A stretch of DNA of 64,000 nucleotides from Hyphomonas johnsonii MHS-2. Lineage in GTDB: Bacteria > Pseudomonadota > Alphaproteobacteria > Caulobacterales > Hyphomonadaceae. The notes beneath the pieces are model-generated. The model saw nothing but the letters and a program-made list of their open reading frames with translations. It had not been told where the DNA came from and made no database searches. The DNA lies in assembly GCF_000685275.1 (NCBI RefSeq), contig NZ_ARYK01000002.1, forward strand, positions 248,001-312,000, given 5' to 3'. The position numbers and the translations under genes were made by a program. This document shows positions 55,742 to 64,000 of this stretch, one piece after another (within the stretch, counting starts at the first letter, position 1; each line of letters begins with the position of its first letter).

Positions 55742-56368
55742 CTAGTCATACTTGCGGACACGAACATCGAACGCTCCATCTTCGACCTTGAAGGTTCGCG
55801 GCATTTCGGTGTCATACTTTGCGTCGAGGGCGACTTCGCCCGCGAAATCCCCCTCCAACTCAAGGAAATCTCCATCTATCGATACGTGATCTACCACGAC
55901 GGCAAAGCTCCCGTTCTCATCAGACGCCCAGGCTTTGACCGGCCCGTCAGGCAGGAAGAACATCTGCGAACTCATGACCTGCGGCGATCCGCTCAAATTG
56001 GTGACGATCATACTGAGGCGCATGTCGCCCTTGCCCGTCGGTTTGATGTCCTTTTCAGTGAGACCCGAAATCGCCAGATGAGCCGACTTCATCGGTGCAT
56101 CCCGCCAGAAACTGCCGCTTTTCCATTCCCCGTCACTATCGACGTGCGTGACATACCACTCGCGCTTTTCACCGCCGATGGTCGCAACAATCCTGCCGTC
56201 GACGACAGCCTTCACACTAGGTGCGGACGGCGTATCACTGGTTTCCGGGCCGCTCGATTCAGCCTTCGAACAACTCGCGAGAATGAGCACCCCAGCCAGT
56301 ATACCAGCCGTCATGAGTTGCCAGCGCCACCCTGCATCTGAACTCGACCTTGCCGTACGCCGAACCAT
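55742..56368 (-). CDS. Putative lipoprotein, first gene of exported cluster
   Basis: A 208-residue protein with a lipobox LILASC (Cys about 33 from this start) and a beta-rich domain (VDGRIVATIGGEKREWYVTHVD, MRLSMIVTNL, ALDAKYDTEMPRTFKVEDGAFDVRV). No family recognised. Starts are unclear: ATG 56368 is my choice, a TTG at 56389 and ATG at 56314 are alternatives. The astacin gene follows after 42 bases, so they are probably one operon. Confidence 0.7.
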   Translation of the reverse strand: MVRRTARSSSDAGWRWQLMTAGILAGVLILASCSKAESSGPETSDTPSAPSVKAVVDGRIVATIGGEKREWYVTHVDSDGEWKSGSFWRDAPMKSAHLAISGLTEKDIKPTGKGDMRLSMIVTNLSGSPQVMSSQMFFLPDGPVKAWASDENGSFAVVVDHVSIDGDFLELEGDFAGEVALDAKYDTEMPRTFKVEDGAFDVRVRKYD

Positions 56369-56610
56369 TCCATTCCTCACTGTATTCAACAGTGGGAAAG
56401 CCTATTTCCGATAAGGATGGGATCATATCCGGCAGGCTACGCATTTTTCGGAAACAGCATACCTGGTTTTCGACACGCTTGATTAGAACCTTGCTTCCCG
56501 CGATGTTGCGGCCAATCGACCGAATTTGGTGACTAGATCTGCAGAAAAACCTGCAGATAGTGACAAATAGTGTTTGAGCGAAGCGCCGTCGCTCGCCTAG
56601 TCTGACAGCA

Positions 56611-59241
56611 ATGTTGATTGAACGAGCAAGCGAGTTGAAAACCTTGCAGGGGCTGCTTGAGACCGCGCGACTCGGGCGCGGCTCTGTTGTGCTGCTCACT
56701 GGCGAAGCTGGCATCGGCAAGACGTCACTTGTGGAAGCATTCGCTGCGGATGTGCACAATTGCGCTCAAATAGCTTCTGGAATGTGCGACGCGCTGTTCA
56801 CCCCCCGACCTCTGGGCCCTGTGCTGGAGATCGCGGCGAGTCTGGGCGGAGAATGCGCAGAACTGGCAAGTATGAGGTCAGGGGCGGATCGGCTGTTCCC
56901 CGCAATCCTCAGCGCAGCGTCAAGTCCCGACAGGCCTGGCGTCGTGATCATTGAAGATATCCACTGGGCTGATTTTGGCACATTGGATTTCCTGCGCTTC
57001 CTCGGGCGACGTATATCGGCCTTGTCAATCGTTCTGGTCGCGACCTACCGGGATGACGAAATCGACCAGGCCCACCCGCTTCATCAGGTACTTGGCGACT
57101 TACCCTCGAAATCAGTGCATCATATCACCCTTAAACCCTTGTCATTCGATGGCATTGCTCAGCTCAATCATTCAAAAAAATTCTCGACCGACGAGATCCT
57201 GTCCGTGTCAGGTGGAAACCCCTTCTTTGTGACCGAATTACTCGCCTCACAGGGCAACGAAATTACGGTCGCCCCACGGTCAGTCCGGGAAGTCGTCAAT
57301 GGCAGGCTCAACAGGATTACCGCGCCGGAGCGCTCCTTTCTGGAAACGGCGAGCCTCATTCCTGTGCCGATCGATCTGACCCTGCTCGATGGGCTGTTCG
57401 AAGAGCCTGTCGACATCCTCGCCAAAGGCTGTATCGGTCATGGACTGCTCAAACAGGACGGGGATGGCTTGATCAGGTTTCGTCATGAACTGGCAAGGCT
57501 GGCAACTGCCGACCGACTCACCAGAAACGAACAGACCGAGATCCACGAGAAGCTGCTTGCCACCCTCCTGAACCGCGATGACCCACCACTGGACCAGCTT
57601 GTACACCATGCTGCCGGTGCGTTGAATTCGGCCGCCGTGTTGGAGTACGCCCCGATTGCGGCAAGAAGAGCCGCCGAAATCGGGGCGCACCGCGAAGCGA
57701 CGGGCCATCTCGCGACAGCTTTGGATTTCGTCAGTGATGCGGATACTGAGCTTGCTGCAACGCTCTACGAAAACTGGGCCTATGAAGCGGGTCTGTCATT
57801 GCAAATTGACGACGATGTCATCGATGCGCGGCAGCACGCAGTCAGCCTCTGGCGCGCATTGGGCCGAACCGACAAGGTCGGCGAAAATCTGCGCTGGCTG
57901 TCGCGCCTCTACTGGTATCGGGGCGAGGCATCCAAGGCGCTTCAATTTCTCGACCGCGCTGTTGAAATCTTCGAAAACGAAGGGGCCTCGGCGGAAAAGG
58001 CGATGGCGTTCAGTATGAGGTCCCAGTTCCACATGCTGAATGATCGCATGCCGGAAGCGATTGCCTGGGGAGAACGGGCTATCGATATGGCCGCCGCATT
58101 TGACAGTGACGACGTGCTTATTCACGCACTCAACAATGTCGGATCGGCAAAACTTCTTCGTGGCAGCGTTGAGGGGCTGGCGGACATGGAGAGAAGCCTG
58201 CAACTGGCCCGCAAGCTCGGGCGCCATGAAGACGTCGCTCGAGTGTATACCAACCTTTCGGAGTACGCCGTCGAGTTCCGGGATTTCGCTCTGGCCGAGC
58301 AGGTCCTTTCAGACGGCATTGCTTTCGACACGGAACACGATCTGGATTCGTGGACTTTCTATCTGATCGGATGGCTTGCCCATCTACGGCTTGCCCAGGG
58401 CCGCCTGACAGACGCAGAGACCATCGCCCAGGGCGTCATGGACAGGCGCAATCAAACACTGCTGATGAAGCTTCCGGCGCAGATTGTCCTCGCCAAGGCA
58501 CGCGTACGACTAGGGCGGCCGGGCGCTCACACCGCGCTTTCGGAGGCGCTGCGCGCTGCCCTCAGCACCGGCGAATCCCAGTATATTGTTCCCGTCCGAA
58601 CTACCTTTGTTGAGGCCGCGGCGCTGGATGGCACGCCATCTGTCGCAGAAGAGCACCTCAACGCCGTACTTTCGGTGGGAAAGGATTCTGTCATGAACTG
58701 GCGCATGGCTGAACTCTGGTTCTGGGGGTTGCGGTGCGGCTTGGATCTGGAGAGGCGTATGTTCGGCGATCTCCCCCCACCCTATCAGCATATCGAGGCC
58801 GGCGAGTTGGACGCAGCAGCCCGCGCCTTTGGTGGTCTGGGGATGAAATATCACGAAGCCTATCTTCGGATGCTTTGCGGAGGCCACACCGATATCATTT
58901 CCGCGCACCGCATCGCTGTAGAAATGCAGGCGCGACCGCTCGTCACCCAATGCCGCAATATTGCGATAGAGCGGGGAATTCAGGGAGCATTGGCGCAAGA
59001 GCCCAGAGGTCCGTATTCCGCCGCCCGCTCACACCCGATGGGATTGACAAACCGCGAGCAGGAAGTCCTGCGCGAGCTTGCAGTCGGCGCCACCAATCAG
59101 GAGATCGCCGACGCGCTCTCGCGTTCGCGCCGAACGGTGGAAAATCACGTCTCATCCATCCTGAAAAAACTGAATGCAACCAGCCGGACTGATGTCATCT
59201 TGAGAATTCAGAACGAACCCTGGCTGCTGCCAAACACCTGA
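56611..59241 (+). CDS. LAL-type LuxR regulator with ATPase and TPR domains
   Basis: An 876-residue regulator: N-terminal ATPase (Walker A GEAGIGKTS about 32-40; Walker B VVIIEDIHWAD about 110), a helical TPR-type middle (about 330-780) and a C-terminal LuxR helix-turn-helix (about 808-870, TNREQEVLRELAVGATNQEI, SRRTVENHVSSIL). It is divergent from the exported-protein cluster and is the natural candidate to control it, in response to an unknown inducer. Confidence 0.92.
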   Translation: MLIERASELKTLQGLLETARLGRGSVVLLTGEAGIGKTSLVEAFAADVHNCAQIASGMCDALFTPRPLGPVLEIAASLGGECAELASMRSGADRLFPAILSAASSPDRPGVVIIEDIHWADFGTLDFLRFLGRRISALSIVLVATYRDDEIDQAHPLHQVLGDLPSKSVHHITLKPLSFDGIAQLNHSKKFSTDEILSVSGGNPFFVTELLASQGNEITVAPRSVREVVNGRLNRITAPERSFLETASLIPVPIDLTLLDGLFEEPVDILAKGCIGHGLLKQDGDGLIRFRHELARLATADRLTRNEQTEIHEKLLATLLNRDDPPLDQLVHHAAGALNSAAVLEYAPIAARRAAEIGAHREATGHLATALDFVSDADTELAATLYENWAYEAGLSLQIDDDVIDARQHAVSLWRALGRTDKVGENLRWLSRLYWYRGEASKALQFLDRAVEIFENEGASAEKAMAFSMRSQFHMLNDRMPEAIAWGERAIDMAAAFDSDDVLIHALNNVGSAKLLRGSVEGLADMERSLQLARKLGRHEDVARVYTNLSEYAVEFRDFALAEQVLSDGIAFDTEHDLDSWTFYLIGWLAHLRLAQGRLTDAETIAQGVMDRRNQTLLMKLPAQIVLAKARVRLGRPGAHTALSEALRAALSTGESQYIVPVRTTFVEAAALDGTPSVAEEHLNAVLSVGKDSVMNWRMAELWFWGLRCGLDLERRMFGDLPPPYQHIEAGELDAAARAFGGLGMKYHEAYLRMLCGGHTDIISAHRIAVEMQARPLVTQCRNIAIERGIQGALAQEPRGPYSAARSHPMGLTNREQEVLRELAVGATNQEIADALSRSRRTVENHVSSILKKLNATSRTDVILRIQNEPWLLPNT

Positions 59242-59313
59242 TCGCGGCCGCTGTCGGGCTGATGCTGGCAGGCCAATGCGAACCCGTCTCCATTATTCGC
59301 GAACGAGCAAATG

Positions 59314-60018
59314 TTAGGCGACGAGAAGGTCGCGCCACTCGCGAAGGGCGGCGTCGCGTTTCTGTTTGAATCGAATTCGGGAGTTGATGTGCCTTTCGAA
59401 GTAGAAGTGATTGTACACTGACGAATGGATTGGGACGAACTTCTGCCGACTTCGCATGCGACGAAATCGCAACATTGCTTACTCTCGCCTTCGGAAGGGC
59501 AGGTGTGAATTCTCGGCCCGAATGTTGAGATGCCGGCCAGTTTCCTGGCGCGCTTCGTTTCCGATCATCTTCATTGCGGCACGGCATGAGCGGCAACGAT
59601 CTGTCACAACAAACTGCGGATTGCCGTAACGCTCCATCGCTTTTCGCATAAATTTCAGGGCTGAAGCTTTATCGCGTGACTTCGTAACGAAGGACTCCAG
59701 GGTTTCACCCTCATGGTCAACGGCACGCCACAAATAGTGAGTCTGCCCACCGATCTTCACAAACACCTCGTCCAGATGCAACTGCCATTGCGGCGACTGT
59801 CTCATTCTTCCTGACCGACGCTTCCGGATCCTATGGGCGAAATAGATCCAAAATCAGTCTACCCGATGCCGGACTGTTTCGTGGCAGATATCGTTGCCGC
59901 GCTCATGCAGCAAGTCTTGGACATTGCGCAAAGACAGCGGAGACCGCGCGTACATCATCACCGCGAGCTGGATGATTTCAGGCGATGTCTTAAAATAGCG
60001 AAAGGGTGATTTTGTCAT
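59314..60018 (-). pseudogene. IS6-family transposase, broken by two in-frame stops
   Basis: Reading leftward from ATG 60018 gives a 234-codon IS6/IS26-type DDE transposase: TKSPFRYFKTSPEIIQLAV, the first catalytic Asp in WQLHLDEVFVKIGG, second region VDHEGETLESFVTKSRD, VVTDRCRSCRAA, and C-terminal PFRRRE..AMLRFRRMRS. The frame is intact but for TGA at 59854-59856 and TAA at 59479-59481 (normally sense codons), so the element is dead. Terminal inverted repeats were not found with confidence. Sits between the LAL regulator and the TonB receptor. Confidence 0.88.
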
Positions 60019-60248
60019 TTCCTGAGGCTAAACGCCAGGATGCGCCGTCTCGACCCCGGTTCCGCTGACAATGCCGTCATAACCCTTCACAATGGCTTTT
60101 TATCTGCTATCCGCGCCGTTCAGATCGCTATGTGTCTTTGCCCTTCTGACTCAGCTGAACGCCAAGACACTTTCGTTTTCAAATCTCGGTTTCTCTTATC
60201 GGCGCAAGTCTTTCGACGTTCGATACTCACGTTTGTCCGCTCAAGAAA

Positions 60249-60272
60249 AGCGCCCCACATCAGTGAGGCGCT
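60249..60272 (-). terminator. Rho-independent terminator of the TonB receptor gene
   Basis: AGCGCC (60249-60254) pairs with GGCGCT (60267-60272); read leftward the hairpin is followed by TTTTCTTG. It lies about 45 bases beyond the receptor stop. Confidence 0.7.
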
Positions 60273-60315
60273 CTTCGTTTGACTCGGGCCGCTGTTGTTC
60301 CAACGGAACTTTTCT

Positions 60316-63300
60316 CTAAAAGTTGTAGCTGGCACCAAAGACGACACGCCGATCCGTAAGGCCCTGGAAACACAGCAGGCCGCCTTCGTTGACACACGAC
60401 TGCTCGACAGGCGACTCGGTCAGGTTCACACCTTCAATTCCGATGTTCAGATGTTCATTCACAGCATAGTTGATACTGGCATTGAGCTGTCCTCTGGCTT
60501 CCTGAATAACCGGGAAGCCCCAAGGATAACTGGAGGTGCTGCCGAAATCTTCCGAACGGTAGGCTGAACGCCACGTATAACGCGCTCTGGCTGAAAGCCC
60601 GTATTTTTCATAGTACAGCGTTGTGTTGTAGGAATCCTCAGACAGATCAATCTCCGTCACCGGCAACTGAACATCCGTGGCACCGTTGGCGGCAAAAACC
60701 GTCGCAGCACGCGATGTGGCTTCCCAAACGCCCTCACCAGGGGAAAAGCTAAGGTGGGTGTAATTTGCCACAACACCAAAGCCTGAGGCCCAGCCGAGTC
60801 TGTCCTCGAACGCTGACAGATCATACTGGAAGGCAACCTCAACACCTTTCTGGGTGGTTTCCCCCGGATCGTTCACCAGTTGCGCTGACGGAACACATAC
60901 CCCGGCAACACCCGAGGTTGTCTGCAGGTTCGTAACAGGATCTAGCGGCGCGAAAACGTTCCGAGGAGAGATGGGGTTGAAAATACCACCACCTTCGCAA
61001 GGGTCGGTAACATCACGAACCAGCTGTGTAACGCCATTGGCATCCACCGTAGGTGTTTCTACCGGATTTTCCTGTTGAGAGACAAACAGTCCGGTGCGCT
61101 TCTTCTGAAAAATTCCGACGCTCAGCACGGCCGATGGCGCAAAGTACCATTCTGCCCCGAGGTCAAAGGACTCCGTTACCTGAGGTTCCAGGCCCGGATT
61201 GCCCAGATTTACAGCCGGGTTAGGGCTCGTGGTAAACGTGTACGATGTGGACAGGTCGTCAAAATCCGGGCGTCGGATATCCTTGCCCCAACTGGCGCGC
61301 AAAACCACATCGTCACGAACGTCTGCCACGAGGTTGAACCGCGGAAGCACGAAATCATAACTGCCCTCTGTCGTCGTCGGCGCTGCCACGCCACCGACGA
61401 TCGTGTTTCCGGTCGACGCGATATCGGTTTGGATGTAGCGAAGGCCGGCATTGCCGCGGAACATGCCGGCACTGAAATTAGCCTGCCCATACCAGGCATG
61501 GGTCTTTTCCTCGATATCGAAGAACGCCGCCTGGGCCGATGTTGGTGCACTGATCGGACCGCGGGTTGAACCCGTGATCAAATTGTTCGCCGCAATAGCG
61601 GCGTTCAGCGTGTCGAGAACCCGCTGCGGATCTGAAGCGACGATATCCGGGTTGATGAGAAGGAAATCGCGCACATAGAGCGCTCTTCCATCAGCTGCAT
61701 TAAAGTTGTTCGGCCCCGGAGCGAGAAGGTCTGCGAACAGATCCCCCGTTGGACTGTCGCGCAGAAGACTCAAGGAGACGTTTGAGGTGATATCGTCATT
61801 GAGGCTCGTCGTCTTGTTGAAGCGATAGCCGAAGTCAAAGGAGAAGCTCTCGTTTTCCTCGTACGTAAAATCGGCCCGGAATGCGTCTTCGGAGTTCTCT
61901 GCCTTGCTTTTTGAGAGTTGCACCTGCTGAAGCGCATAGTTCGCAGGATCAACCATATCCGCAGCTGTCGGCGCGAAGGGGGCATCATAGGCGATACCCC
62001 ATGTCAGTCTGCCCCCTGTCAGATCGTAGGCGAACGGCGTGCCGTTGTCGTTTGCCGTGTACGTCGGCGAGGTGGGCGCATTCGGGTTGAGGAAATTGAG
62101 CGTCGTATTGATGCTGGGGGTCTTGGTGTCAGACGTTGCGGTCGCAATCTCGACGCGCCCTGAAAGCTTGTCACCGAGGGTCCAGTCTGTACCCAATCGG
62201 AAAATCCGGCTGTCCGTCAGGCGAGAGTTTGTATCGCCCGAAAGACGCAGGTTTCCGTCACTCCCGTCGGACTGGACGGGAATGACGCCCCGGACCGCCG
62301 CTTCCACGCTACCGAGATTCTGGCCACCAATGGAGCCAAAATTGACCGTTTCAAACTGATCGGGAACCGATGTACCAGCAAGATCGGAAACGCCTGACGC
62401 CTGTACCCGAGAGCTCTGTTCCCTGCGCTCCTGATCGTTCACGATTGCATCAAAATAGAACTTCATGTTCTCAAGACCAGTTGGCCTGAACTCCAACGAA
62501 CCGGAAAAATTGGTCGTTTCCGATTCGTAGTTGTCATAGTCCTGGATCAGGAACTGAATGGGCAGAAAATTGAACGCTTGGGCGTTCGCGGAGCCGCCAT
62601 CTGCTGCGACGAAATTGTCGCGATCGACGCGCGGACGGAAGGCGGTCGCATCTTGTTCAGCATAGCTCAAGCTCGCCACGACTCCGAACTCGCCGGCGGA
62701 TGTTGTCCAATTGTCACCATAGGCGCCGGATAATCTGGGCTTGATGCCATCGGTTGTCAGACTGCTGTCTTCGCCTTGAATGCGCACACTCAACAGACGA
62801 TCGTCCAGATCAAGCGGACGAATTGTTCGCAGGTTGATGGTCCCGCCGACGGAACCTTCAATCGTTTTCGCTTCGGACGCCTTGGTAACTTCAACGGCTG
62901 CGATCATGGCAGCAGAAACGTCCTCGAAGCTGATGCCGCCGCGGCCAGAGCCAGAGCCCACCGTCGATACACCGTTGATCTCTGTCCGGTTTGAATTCGT
63001 ACCGCGGATCTGAACGCCTTTGCCAACACCTGCTTCACGCGTGATCTGGACGCCCGGGATGTTCTCAAGAACTTCGGCGAGGTTTTGATCCGGCAGCTTG
63101 CCGATATCTTCTGCCCGGATGACCTCGACCAGGTTGTCAGCCGCGCGTTTCTCATTGAGTGCCGTCGCGAGCGAGGCCCGGATCCCGGTAACAACAACGA
63201 CGTCCTGGCGCGCCTCTCCCTCAACCGAGGCTGCCGGCACCGCTGCAGGGTCTTCTTGCGCCAAAGCCATCGAGCCCAGCGGCAACGCCACACCCGCAAG

Positions 63301-63366
63301 CAAGCCAGCGCGCCAAAACCGGCTAGGTCCACAGCGGACGGAGTTCTTTTGTGATTGAGTTGGCAT
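60316..63366 (-). CDS. TonB-dependent receptor, Xanthomonas/Caulobacter type
   Basis: A 1016-residue outer-membrane receptor. Signal peptide (about 1-36, ending MALAQ), plug domain starting VVVTGIRASLATALNEKRAADNL and IGKLPDQNLAEVLENIPGVQITRE, barrel to the terminal FGASYNF. The RASLATALNEKR signature is typical of the large Caulobacter-type receptors for complex carbohydrates. ATG 63366 follows AAGGGAGAG. The divergent partial gene at the right edge is a KDG kinase, and a GntR-type palindrome lies between them, so uronate oligosaccharides are a plausible cargo. Confidence 0.93.
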   Translation of the reverse strand: MPTQSQKNSVRCGPSRFWRAGLLAGVALPLGSMALAQEDPAAVPAASVEGEARQDVVVVTGIRASLATALNEKRAADNLVEVIRAEDIGKLPDQNLAEVLENIPGVQITREAGVGKGVQIRGTNSNRTEINGVSTVGSGSGRGGISFEDVSAAMIAAVEVTKASEAKTIEGSVGGTINLRTIRPLDLDDRLLSVRIQGEDSSLTTDGIKPRLSGAYGDNWTTSAGEFGVVASLSYAEQDATAFRPRVDRDNFVAADGGSANAQAFNFLPIQFLIQDYDNYESETTNFSGSLEFRPTGLENMKFYFDAIVNDQERREQSSRVQASGVSDLAGTSVPDQFETVNFGSIGGQNLGSVEAAVRGVIPVQSDGSDGNLRLSGDTNSRLTDSRIFRLGTDWTLGDKLSGRVEIATATSDTKTPSINTTLNFLNPNAPTSPTYTANDNGTPFAYDLTGGRLTWGIAYDAPFAPTAADMVDPANYALQQVQLSKSKAENSEDAFRADFTYEENESFSFDFGYRFNKTTSLNDDITSNVSLSLLRDSPTGDLFADLLAPGPNNFNAADGRALYVRDFLLINPDIVASDPQRVLDTLNAAIAANNLITGSTRGPISAPTSAQAAFFDIEEKTHAWYGQANFSAGMFRGNAGLRYIQTDIASTGNTIVGGVAAPTTTEGSYDFVLPRFNLVADVRDDVVLRASWGKDIRRPDFDDLSTSYTFTTSPNPAVNLGNPGLEPQVTESFDLGAEWYFAPSAVLSVGIFQKKRTGLFVSQQENPVETPTVDANGVTQLVRDVTDPCEGGGIFNPISPRNVFAPLDPVTNLQTTSGVAGVCVPSAQLVNDPGETTQKGVEVAFQYDLSAFEDRLGWASGFGVVANYTHLSFSPGEGVWEATSRAATVFAANGATDVQLPVTEIDLSEDSYNTTLYYEKYGLSARARYTWRSAYRSEDFGSTSSYPWGFPVIQEARGQLNASINYAVNEHLNIGIEGVNLTESPVEQSCVNEGGLLCFQGLTDRRVVFGASYNF

Positions 63367-63481
63367 TCCGGTTCTCTCCCTTTGGAATTATCTCAGACTT
63401 CATCTCGAGGCGAAGGCTTGACCGATAGCCAACACGCAACCCCATAAAGTGTCAACCGCTTTGGTTTACTTATTTTGATTT

Positions 63482-63496
63482 ATTGGTCCTACCAAT
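63482..63496. promoter_or_regulatory. GntR/FadR-type palindrome
   Basis: ATTGGT-CCT-ACCAAT, a perfect palindrome with a 3-base centre, matching the TGGTnnnACCA type of FCD-domain GntR regulators of uronate use. It lies 116 bases before the TonB receptor start. A poorer copy, ATTGGTAGTCAAT, lies at 63588-63600. The rest of 63367-63817 shows no supported gene. Confidence 0.6.
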
Positions 63497-63817
63497 TATG
63501 GTTTTCTGTTGCCATGTAGCAATAATACGACACAACTGACGGACCAATGCAGGCCGGCACAGCACGTTTTTTCTCCAATCAATTTGAATTGGTAGTCAAT
63601 CTGGACCGTACATATGGCATGGCAACCTGCTCTCGGTGGTACGGATGCGAAGCCGACTGCGCTGACGCCTCGTGCACAGATTGCGGCCATGGCCAACTAA
63701 CGCGATCCCGTACCGAAACGGGCCACACTTTTGCAGATCAACGAAAGCACCGGGAGAGTGGCCACACGCCGCGAGTGCGACCAGAATCGCTTGCAGTGGC
63801 GCAGGCCCGGCGCCTGC

Positions 63818-64000
63818 CTAGCGTCTCAATCGCCCAAATGAGGTCGCGCTGGCGAGGGCCTTGACCTCATCGACGGTGACGCAATTCGCATCGCCTCTGA
63901 TGGCGTGTTTCAGGCAGTTGGCGGCAGCGGCGAAATCCACCACCTCTTGCGCGTCCTGATGCTGGACAAGCCCGTAGATCAGACCCGCGCTGAATGCGTC
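63818..64000 (-). CDS. kdgK: 2-Keto-3-deoxygluconate kinase, C-terminal end (cut by window edge)
   Basis: Only the last 60 residues and the stop lie inside. They read DAFSAGLIYGLVQ..., with AAAANCLKHAIRGDANCVTVDEVKAL, the C-terminal pfkB-kinase region of KdgK (the Asp of GAGD plus FSAGLIYGL). KdgK phosphorylates KDG from pectin or alginate breakdown. It is on the same strand as, and upstream of, the TonB receptor gene, with 451 bases between them. Confidence 0.8.
   Translation of the reverse strand, partial: DAFSAGLIYGLVQHQDAQEVVDFAAAANCLKHAIRGDANCVTVDEVKALASATSFGRLRR

Noticed and set aside
60040-60319. Forward frames of about 75-80 codons after the IS relic
   Set aside because: They run through the terminator of the receptor gene and carry no motif.

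Overview
The window looks like a chromosomal segment of a GC-rich, aerobic to microaerobic alphaproteobacterium, most likely a marine member of the Caulobacterales/Hyphomonadaceae group. This rests on family resemblance only: a haem-PAS FixL with FixJ, alphaproteobacterial-style ccoNOQP-GHIS genes, a TonB receptor of the Xanthomonas/Caulobacter type, a paired sigma factor and Ser/Thr kinase, and a Fur-like box of the TTGC..GCAA type. There is no rRNA or tRNA to settle it. Genes are dense, many stop and start codons overlap (ATGA, TAATG, TGATG), and I see one decayed insertion sequence.

Layout. (1) 1-4011: galactoside use, a GH36 alpha-galactosidase running off the left edge, divergent from galT-galK. 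(2) 4173-14747: oxygen sensing and respiration. A small membrane protein, fixL, fixJ and a receiver-only protein point left; a complete ccoNOQPGHIS operon for cbb3 oxidase points right; a FixJ-like site lies between. (3) 15082-20192: a small secreted protein, a phosphoesterase, a sigma factor/TPR-kinase pair and two secreted proteins. (4) 20498-25649: nitric-oxide handling (nnrS, haemerythrin protein, Rrf2 regulator, strong palindromic operator) and small stress or regulatory genes (Rnk-like, YdcH-like, OxyR-like, DUF488). (5) 26010-35327: a CLC channel, an NsrR-like regulator and a second cbb3 operon of different design (ccoNOQP, a 71-aa protein, DUF2189, ccoI, ccoS). (6) 35824-44081: a probable cAMP locus: CHASE2-adenylate cyclase, a giant FecR-TPR-beta-barrel protein, a Crp-type regulator, and three small secreted-protein genes, each with a CRP-like site at nearly the same distance from its start. 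(7) 44371-48598: LLM flavin oxidoreductase, lipoprotein and PiuC hydroxylase sharing a Fur-like box, acyl-CoA dehydrogenase. (8) 48890-59241: an apparent operon for exported proteins (lipoprotein, astacin protease with seven FG-GAP repeats, a twin-repeat cysteine-rich protein, an HExxH protein), divergent from a LAL/LuxR regulator. (9) 59314-64000: an IS6-type transposase pseudogene, a 1016-aa TonB-dependent receptor, and the end of a 2-keto-3-deoxygluconate kinase gene with a GntR-type palindrome between them.

The most interesting signals are two. First, a pair of near-identical small exported aromatic-rich proteins sits next to each of the two cbb3 operons (15082-15456 and 35824-36189). Second, CRP-like sites about 91-95 bases upstream of three small exported-protein genes surround the adenylate cyclase and Crp genes. 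Together they suggest a respiration- and cAMP-linked envelope or secreted system that I do not recognise from described systems.
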